From positions 5,084,001 through 5,148,000 of the forward strand of contig VRMN01000001.1 of NCBI GenBank assembly GCA_008690995.1: a DNA stretch of 64,000 nt, given 5' to 3'. Below are positions 59,083 to 64,000 of this stretch, piece after piece. A program made the position numbers and the translations under genes. The stretch is from Porphyridium purpureum. Lineage: Eukaryota; Rhodophyta; Bangiophyceae; Porphyridiales; Porphyridiaceae. Positions within the stretch are counted from its first letter, which is position 1; each line of letters begins with the position of its first letter. The notes beneath the pieces were generated by a model. That model ran no database searches. It was not told where the DNA came from and saw nothing but the letters and a program-made list of their open reading frames with translations.

Positions 59083-62000
59083 TTACGGTTCCTCCCTTTG
59101 CTCATAATTTTCATAGTCGCCCGTGCCGTTATACAGTCCAGGCATGTTGAGCGGATCCTTATTGCCGTCCTTGAACGCACGGTCGCCGCCGGCGCCATCC
59201 CAAGCCTCGTACAAGGCCGAGTTCTTGAACACGCCATTCATTTCGATACCACCATCGTTGTAGTGCGTGGCCTTGGCCTTGAGCGGCGGCGGCTTTTCGC
59301 CGCCGAGCTTGGACGGCTTGGCACGCGCTTCTTCGCGCAGCTTGCGCATTTTCAGGTACCACCACAACGAGAAGACCGCTGCGGTCAATAGTGTGATCAC
59401 GAGAATGATGGCACCAATCCAGCCAAGACCATTCTCAATGCCTGGTTGCATGTAAGGCACGGAAACAAGCCCAAACACAGTCATCAGCTTGATAAGGATG
59501 TTCATCGAAGGTCCGCTCGTATCCTTGAAAGGATCGCCCACTGTGTCACCCGCCACCGTTGCCTTGTGCCACTGCGAACCCTTCGCGTGCCTCTTGCCAA
59601 AGAAGCCAGACTCAACCAGCTTCTTCGCATTGTCCCAAGCGCCACCGGCGTTCGACATCAAAATTCCGAGCATGTATCCTGAGCCAATGGCCCCGAGCAG
59701 CAGCCCGATCAGCGCGCGCTGCCCAAAGCCAAAGCCAATGATCAGTGGACTCATAATCGCGGTGAGGCCAGGAAGCGCCATCTCGAAGAGGGCCGCGGTG
59801 GTCGCGATCTTCACGCATTTTACATGGTCAGGGCGTACGCCAGACATCCCTTCACGCAAGCCCCGGATATCGCGGAACTGGCGGCGTACCTCCACAATCA
59901 TGGCCTGTGCCGCACGCGACACGGCAAGCATTGTAAGCGCGCCAAACAGGAACGGAAGCATGATGCCCACGAACACGGATCCCACCACGTAAATGTCGAC
60001 AAGGTCTACCACGTCGCGTGCGGATACAAGCACCTGAGGCTGAATACCCGGCGCCGCAACCAGCTGACGTGGATTCGGCGCCAGACCAGAGTCCTGCGCG
60101 AGTGCAGAAAGTAGGGCATAGGCGGTCAGAATAGCCGACCCATTGCTGAATCCCTTGCCAGTTGCTGCAGTCGTATTGCCAAGCGCGTCCAGCGCGTCCG
60201 TTGTGTCGCGCACCGATGATGGCATTTCAGCCATCTCGGCAATTCCGCCCGCGTTATCAGCGACGGGGCCGTATGCATCAGTGGCCATCGTTACACCAAG
60301 CGTGCTTAACATACCAACGGCTGACAACGCAATGGCGTACGAACCGAACAAGTTGTATGACCCAATGATCACCGCGACAACAAGAGCAAGAGGAAGCACT
60401 GTCGAAAGCATTCCAACGCCCAGACCCTGGATGACTACAGCGCCCGCACCGTACTCACCTGAGGATGCGATACCTTGCGTGGGGCCGTACGTCCCGGCAG
60501 TGAAAAACTCGGTCAAGTAGCCAATAATCATACCCAAGTACAGCCCAATCAAGATCGCGATAAACAGGCGCCACGAAATTTCATTTGCCGACGGGTACAC
60601 AAACGCGAGAGTCGCGTCCCACGGCCTGTAATTGGTCAGAACAGGGAGCAGACGGGGCAGAGTCGATCCGGGGAGAGGAGCACATGTGTCTGTTTCAGGA
60701 AGAATCCAGGCGGGCAAGTTGGCCTCCTTAAAGCCAACCTGGTCTGCAAACGTGCCCTGGTCGAAAAGCCCAAAGCAAAGACCGGCCGCCCCACCAATCA
60801 CCAGAATCGACGAAATAAATACGTTCAGTCGCAAGGAGTTCAGCAGCGATTCCATTACGTCTCCCTTGCCCTTGCCTTCTCCCGAAACGCTCTTCGGTAC
60901 GTGAACATACACCGTGCAGATCACGCCTACGATGACGCCCACCATCGCAAGCATAAATGGCAGAGCGATGAACATGGACAGCGATCCGTACACACCGCTT
61001 GACGGATAGTACGTGTACAGTGGTCTGGCACCCAATCCGAGAGTCGGAGAAATTGGGGCTGCGCAAATCGTGTTCGCGATAGACACCAAGAACGGTGGAT
61101 TTGTGGGCGACCCGCACTCCGCGTCGATGATCAAGTGCTGAAACACGCACATCGCGTAAGGGTTATCGAAAAAGTAGGGCAGTCCTGCTGCCAAAATGAC
61201 TGCTGCTACAATGGAGCCAACAAAGGACTCGAACAGATCAGCGCCCATACCCGCCACATCCCCAACATTGTCACCCACATTATCCGCAATTGTGGCTGGG
61301 TTTCGGGGATCATCCTCAGGGATATCTGACTCGACCTTGCCGACCAAGTCGGCGCCGACGTCGGCGGCCTTGGTGTAGATTCCGCCGCCCACGCGAGCAA
61401 ACAGCGCAATGGTAGAGGCCCCGGCGGAAAAGCCAGAGAGAGCACGCACATCGCGGAAAATCAGGTACACGATCGACAAACCCGCGATACCAATCGACAC
61501 GACGGAAAGGCCCATCACAGCACCTGCGCGGAACGCCACGTTTAAGCCTTGGGACAGGCCATTCGCCGCCGCAGCGGCTGTGCGCACATTCCCGCGCGTG
61601 GCCATGCTCATGCCAACGTAGCCCGTCACGTACGACAGAATAGCACCGATTGCGTAGCTACCCCCAAGACGCCAGTTGATGCCCAGGCCGGCGAGCAACA
61701 ACAACCCGAGCCACAGAACTAAAAGAGGAATAAGCTCGGCGATCAAAAACGCCTGCGCGCCCTCTCGAATGTACGTCGCAATTTCCACCATTCGCGGTGT
61801 GCCGACGTCCTGCCTCAAGACCGAGAACGCATAAAGACAAATGACCACCAGCCCGAATGCTCCGGCTGTCATGGCCGCCCACACGTACACCGTGGGCACA
61901 TAGAACAGAAAGGTGTCATAAGTATAGAATCCCGGCTGCGATGAAACATCGATGATCTGATTACACAGCTCGACGTCGCCAGCCTTGAGATCGCAGCGCG

Positions 62001-62325
62001 CAATGAATGCGAGAACCACCACAAACGCAATAAACGCACAGATGAAAAAGAGCGCTGCGACTAGCAGCGGGATACTGTTGTGCGCCTTGTCCTTGAGCAT
62101 GGACTCATCCACCACATGCTCACCTGCCTCCAGCGCGGGAAAGTCCGCGGGCGCGACCACCTCATACCCCTTGTACACCTTATCCCTCGGCACGTACCCA
62201 AACGGCATCGTCTCCTCCACGGGCCCTTGCTTCTCCGGCGCGCGCACTTGCACCGGCGGCTTCGCGCCGCCGGTCGGCGGCTTCCCTGCCGGAGGCATTC
62301 CCCCCGCAGGTGGCTTCGACGCCAT
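59083..62325 (-). CDS. K+-type membrane H+-pyrophosphatase (V-PPase)
   Basis: 1,080 residues from ATG 62325. It pumps protons using PPi, normally at the vacuolar or acidocalcisome membrane. The catalytic motif [11 protein letters not shown], then [45 protein letters not shown] and [13 protein letters not shown] are all present. The GNTTAA segment, with Ala after GNTT, is the signature of K+-dependent (type I) enzymes. About 16 helices fit. It is longer than the usual 760-810 residues because of a Pro/Gly/Lys-rich cytosolic N-terminus (~55 residues), a loop enlarged between helices (about residues 395-440 and 535-570) and a C-terminal tail of about 70 residues. The tail includes [15 protein letters not shown]. 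Divergent from the phosphate transporter. Confidence 0.95.
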   Translation of the reverse strand: MASKPPAGGMPPAGKPPTGGAKPPVQVRAPEKQGPVEETMPFGYVPRDKVYKGYEVVAPADFPALEAGEHVVDESMLKDKAHNSIPLLVAALFFICAFIAFVVVLAFIARCDLKAGDVELCNQIIDVSSQPGFYTYDTFLFYVPTVYVWAAMTAGAFGLVVICLYAFSVLRQDVGTPRMVEIATYIREGAQAFLIAELIPLLVLWLGLLLLAGLGINWRLGGSYAIGAILSYVTGYVGMSMATRGNVRTAAAAANGLSQGLNVAFRAGAVMGLSVVSIGIAGLSIVYLIFRDVRALSGFSAGASTIALFARVGGGIYTKAADVGADLVGKVESDIPEDDPRNPATIADNVGDNVGDVAGMGADLFESFVGSIVAAVILAAGLPYFFDNPYAMCVFQHLIIDAECGSPTNPPFLVSIANTICAAPISPTLGLGARPLYTYYPSSGVYGSLSMFIALPFMLAMVGVIVGVICTVYVHVPKSVSGEGKGKGDVMESLLNSLRLNVFISSILVIGGAAGLCFGLFDQGTFADQVGFKEANLPAWILPETDTCAPLPGSTLPRLLPVLTNYRPWDATLAFVYPSANEISWRLFIAILIGLYLGMIIGYLTEFFTAGTYGPTQGIASSGEYGAGAVVIQGLGVGMLSTVLPLALVVAVIIGSYNLFGSYAIALSAVGMLSTLGVTMATDAYGPVADNAGGIAEMAEMPSSVRDTTDALDALGNTTAATGKGFSNGSAILTAYALLSALAQDSGLAPNPRQLVAAPGIQPQVLVSARDVVDLVDIYVVGSVFVGIMLPFLFGALTMLAVSRAAQAMIVEVRRQFRDIRGLREGMSGVRPDHVKCVKIATTAALFEMALPGLTAIMSPLIIGFGFGQRALIGLLLGAIGSGYMLGILMSNAGGAWDNAKKLVESGFFGKRHAKGSQWHKATVAGDTVGDPFKDTSGPSMNILIKLMTVFGLVSVPYMQPGIENGLGWIGAIILVITLLTAAVFSLWWYLKMRKLREEARAKPSKLGGEKPPPLKAKATHYNDGGIEMNGVFKNSALYEAWDGAGGDRAFKDGNKDPLNMPGLYNGTGDYENYEQREEP

Positions 62326-62936
62326 TCCAACCCCCTGTTCGCCCTTTCTCCCCAACCCCCACACCACTCCTCCCCTCCCCTACTGCCCCACCCCCACCCC
62401 GCACTTAGTTCGTCCCCCTCTCTAGCACGGGCGTGTGCACTCGCTTCTACTTTCATACAAAAACACCGAGTTCCTATCAAAGCGTGCGATTTCACTATAC
62501 ACCACCGGTCTATTTCGGGTGTACTCACCAACAGAGACCAAAAGACCAAAAAGACTCAAAGAAAACGCGCCTTGTGAGCCTCTGCTTTATCCTCCTTACT
62601 ACTCGCACTGGCACGCTGGATAAGGATGAACCGAGACGCCAGCCAAGGTCTATGAAAACATGCTCGTTTACCTATGAATCTGGAAAAATAGCGGAGCGTT
62701 CAACATGAACTGAGCGTGCCGAGTTGTAGTAGTGTCACAACAATCACCGACAATAACAAGTAGTGTTAGTATGATCGCTACATGGTCATAGTTAAAATAA
62801 AGCTGTTCAATAAGGCAAAAGAGCAGTTCCCATTCTAAAATAGATCGCGTGCGTAGCCACACTGCGGAATTTCGAAAATCGAAACGGGCCGCGGACCCTG
62901 TTTCTAACCAGTACTCATGGTTAGAATGAGGGTTTC
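62326..62936. promoter_or_regulatory. Divergent promoter, H+-pyrophosphatase / phosphate transporter
   Basis: 611 bp. Pyrimidine-rich on + next to the pyrophosphatase start. A perfect dyad at 62902-62926 ends 10 bp before the transporter ATG. No gene. Confidence 0.55.
62902..62926. promoter_or_regulatory. Dyad next to the phosphate-transporter start
   Basis: TTCTAACCA, seven bases, TGGTTAGAA. The perfect 9-bp arms could form a hairpin in the 5' leader or bind a dimeric factor. Confidence 0.45.
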
Positions 62937-64000
62937 ATGGGACTCTCCTCGAGTGGTGGAGGCAGGCACCGATGTGCGTGTGCGGGAGAGGGCACGGGTG
63001 GAGATGGTGGCACTGGTGTGGATGGCAACAGCTGTGGTCGCTGGTTGCAGAGGCGGATGAGTGATCATGCTGACACGCGGGATGAAAGTGCGTGGAGTCG
63101 GCTGGCCAAGGGCCTTGCGCTGTCCTTGGGTTTCGTCGGCGACGCGTACGACCTGTTTGTCGTGAACCTGGTGATCAAGAACCTGGAGCAGGTCTACGAG
63201 CAGACAGGCTGGGACGCCTCGCATGCTTCACTCGTGGCAAGTGCCGCGCTTGTGGGTACCCTTGTCGGACAGCTGAGCTTCGGCATGCTCGCTGATCGGT
63301 TCGGACGGCGTCCGCTCTTTATTCTCTGCGCATTCCTGACGTGCTGTGGTTCTGCCCTGAGTGCGCTGAGCTCCAGGTTGCGCTCGCTGAGTCCCTGGCC
63401 CCTAGTCATTCAGCTCGTTTTATTCCGACTTCTACTGGGTGTAGGGATCGGCGGAGAGTACCCATTGTCGGCAACCGTAGCGTTTGAGACGTCCAAGCGC
63501 CCTCCCGGCGAAGCGGCAACGAGCGTGCTCGGCGTGTTTTGCATGCAAGGAGTCGGCCTTGTATTGTGCCCCGTCGTCTATCTGATACTTCTTGCGTCAC
63601 ATATGCCCCAAACGCTGACCTGGAGAATTGCACTATTTATCGGCGCGCTGCCGTCCCTGCTGGCGTTCGTGCTCCGGTTTCGGCTGCACGAATCTGACGA
63701 GTACGAAAATGTCACGACTACAGCACGTAACCGCGTGAGCTCGGCCACCCGCGTCGTTCGTGATGATACGATTGCAAGCCATTCGTGGACATTGTTTGGG
63801 ACCGCGTCGGCGTGGTTTTTGCTTGATGTAACGTTTTACGCGAACGCGTTGGCTCAAAGCCAAGTCACTGACTTGGCTGGCGTCACATCGTCTCTTCACA
63901 GCGACTGCATTCAGGCACTCCAAATGGCTTTGCTGGCCCTGCCGGGTTACGCCTTATCCTACATGTTCGCAGTGCGTCTCGGCGTGCGAAATGTCCAGAT
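62937..64000 (+). CDS. PHT1/PHO84-like phosphate:H+ symporter, N-terminal part (runs off the window)
   Basis: The frame is open from ATG 62937 to the edge. The product has a Gly/Arg/Cys-rich start (~40 residues), then the helix GLALSLGFVGDAYDLFVVNL, typical of PHT1 (GFFTDAYDLF). Following landmarks are GQLSFGMLADRFGRRPLF (MFS motif A), GVGIGGEYPLSATVAFE with FCMQGVGLV (the PHT1 GGDYPLSAT-like signature, with Glu replacing Asp), TWRIALFIGALPSL and HSWTLFGTASAWFLLDVTFYANAL. The last block corresponds to the helix 7 region. A second in-frame ATG at 63057 would remove the unusual leader. It likely imports phosphate with protons across the plasma membrane. Its promoter is shared with a pyrophosphatase that releases phosphate. 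Confidence 0.88.
   Translation, partial: MGLSSSGGGRHRCACAGEGTGGDGGTGVDGNSCGRWLQRRMSDHADTRDESAWSRLAKGLALSLGFVGDAYDLFVVNLVIKNLEQVYEQTGWDASHASLVASAALVGTLVGQLSFGMLADRFGRRPLFILCAFLTCCGSALSALSSRLRSLSPWPLVIQLVLFRLLLGVGIGGEYPLSATVAFETSKRPPGEAATSVLGVFCMQGVGLVLCPVVYLILLASHMPQTLTWRIALFIGALPSLLAFVLRFRLHESDEYENVTTTARNRVSSATRVVRDDTIASHSWTLFGTASAWFLLDVTFYANALAQSQVTDLAGVTSSLHSDCIQALQMALLALPGYALSYMFAVRLGVRNVQ

Noticed and set aside
1-64000. tRNA, rRNA, CRISPR arrays, prokaryotic operons, LTR or other virus-like elements
   Set aside because: None recognised by eye; no direct-repeat/spacer array, no cloverleaf candidate and no reverse transcriptase or capsid motifs seen.

Overview
This is a gene-dense, intron-poor, moderately GC-rich nuclear segment of a photosynthetic eukaryote. 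Support comes from a mitochondrial complex I accessory subunit, a peroxin (PEX12), a plastid-type RNA-processing TPR protein, a plastid fibrillin, a plant-type C2/HKD phospholipase D, a K+-type H+-pyrophosphatase, an organellar seryl-tRNA synthetase and a Shewanella-like phosphatase. The mostly single-exon genes, plastid proteins and lack of land-plant-like architecture suggest a unicellular mesophilic red alga of the Porphyridium type. This is an inference; no database was searched.

Layout. 1-6.6 kb: a truncated pseudokinase (-) diverges from a NUXM-like complex I subunit (+), which converges on PEX12 (-). PEX12 carries a 130-bp tandem duplication that looks like a newborn intron. A GORAB-like golgin (+) and a homeodomain protein (-) follow. 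6.6-11.2 kb is gene-poor: low-complexity promoter DNA, a 1,391-bp DNA transposon with TA target-site duplication, a 93-bp tandem duplication and interrupted coding-like tracts. 11.2-20.5 kb: a twin zinc-ribbon protein (+) and a giant gene (-) with three ~340-residue Trp-rich repeats and a beta-propeller-like C-terminus. 21.3-29.1 kb: OTU protease, GDP-mannose-type transporter, thioredoxin (-), Shewanella-like phosphatase, FLZ-like zinc finger and seryl-tRNA synthetase. 29.4-48 kb: an unknown Ala/Ser/Pro-rich protein, a two-exon MoCF/CinA-like protein, phospholipase D, a fusion of a degenerate FetA/STAR1-like ATPase with a FetB/ALS3-like permease, an Mbb1/HCF107-like TPR protein, a PP4 regulatory-type HEAT protein and a UBE3C-like HECT ligase. 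49.4-53 kb: a protein made of five tandem cyclase-associated-protein N-domains, converging on a gene for a single divergent domain of the same kind. 53.3-64 kb: an unknown protein, a TRP/Flc-like membrane protein, a fibrillin, the H+-pyrophosphatase and, divergent from it, a PHT1-like phosphate transporter that runs off the window.

The neighbours are mostly unrelated housekeeping genes, as expected of a eukaryote. Possible functional pairings are the two CAP-N genes (actin turnover) and the pyrophosphatase/phosphate-transporter pair (phosphate economy). Several promoters share an AAACCCTA (telo-box) element. The most novel items are the five-fold CAP-N array, the FetA-FetB fusion with a dead ATPase half, the PEX12 duplication-intron and the Trp-rich giant protein.
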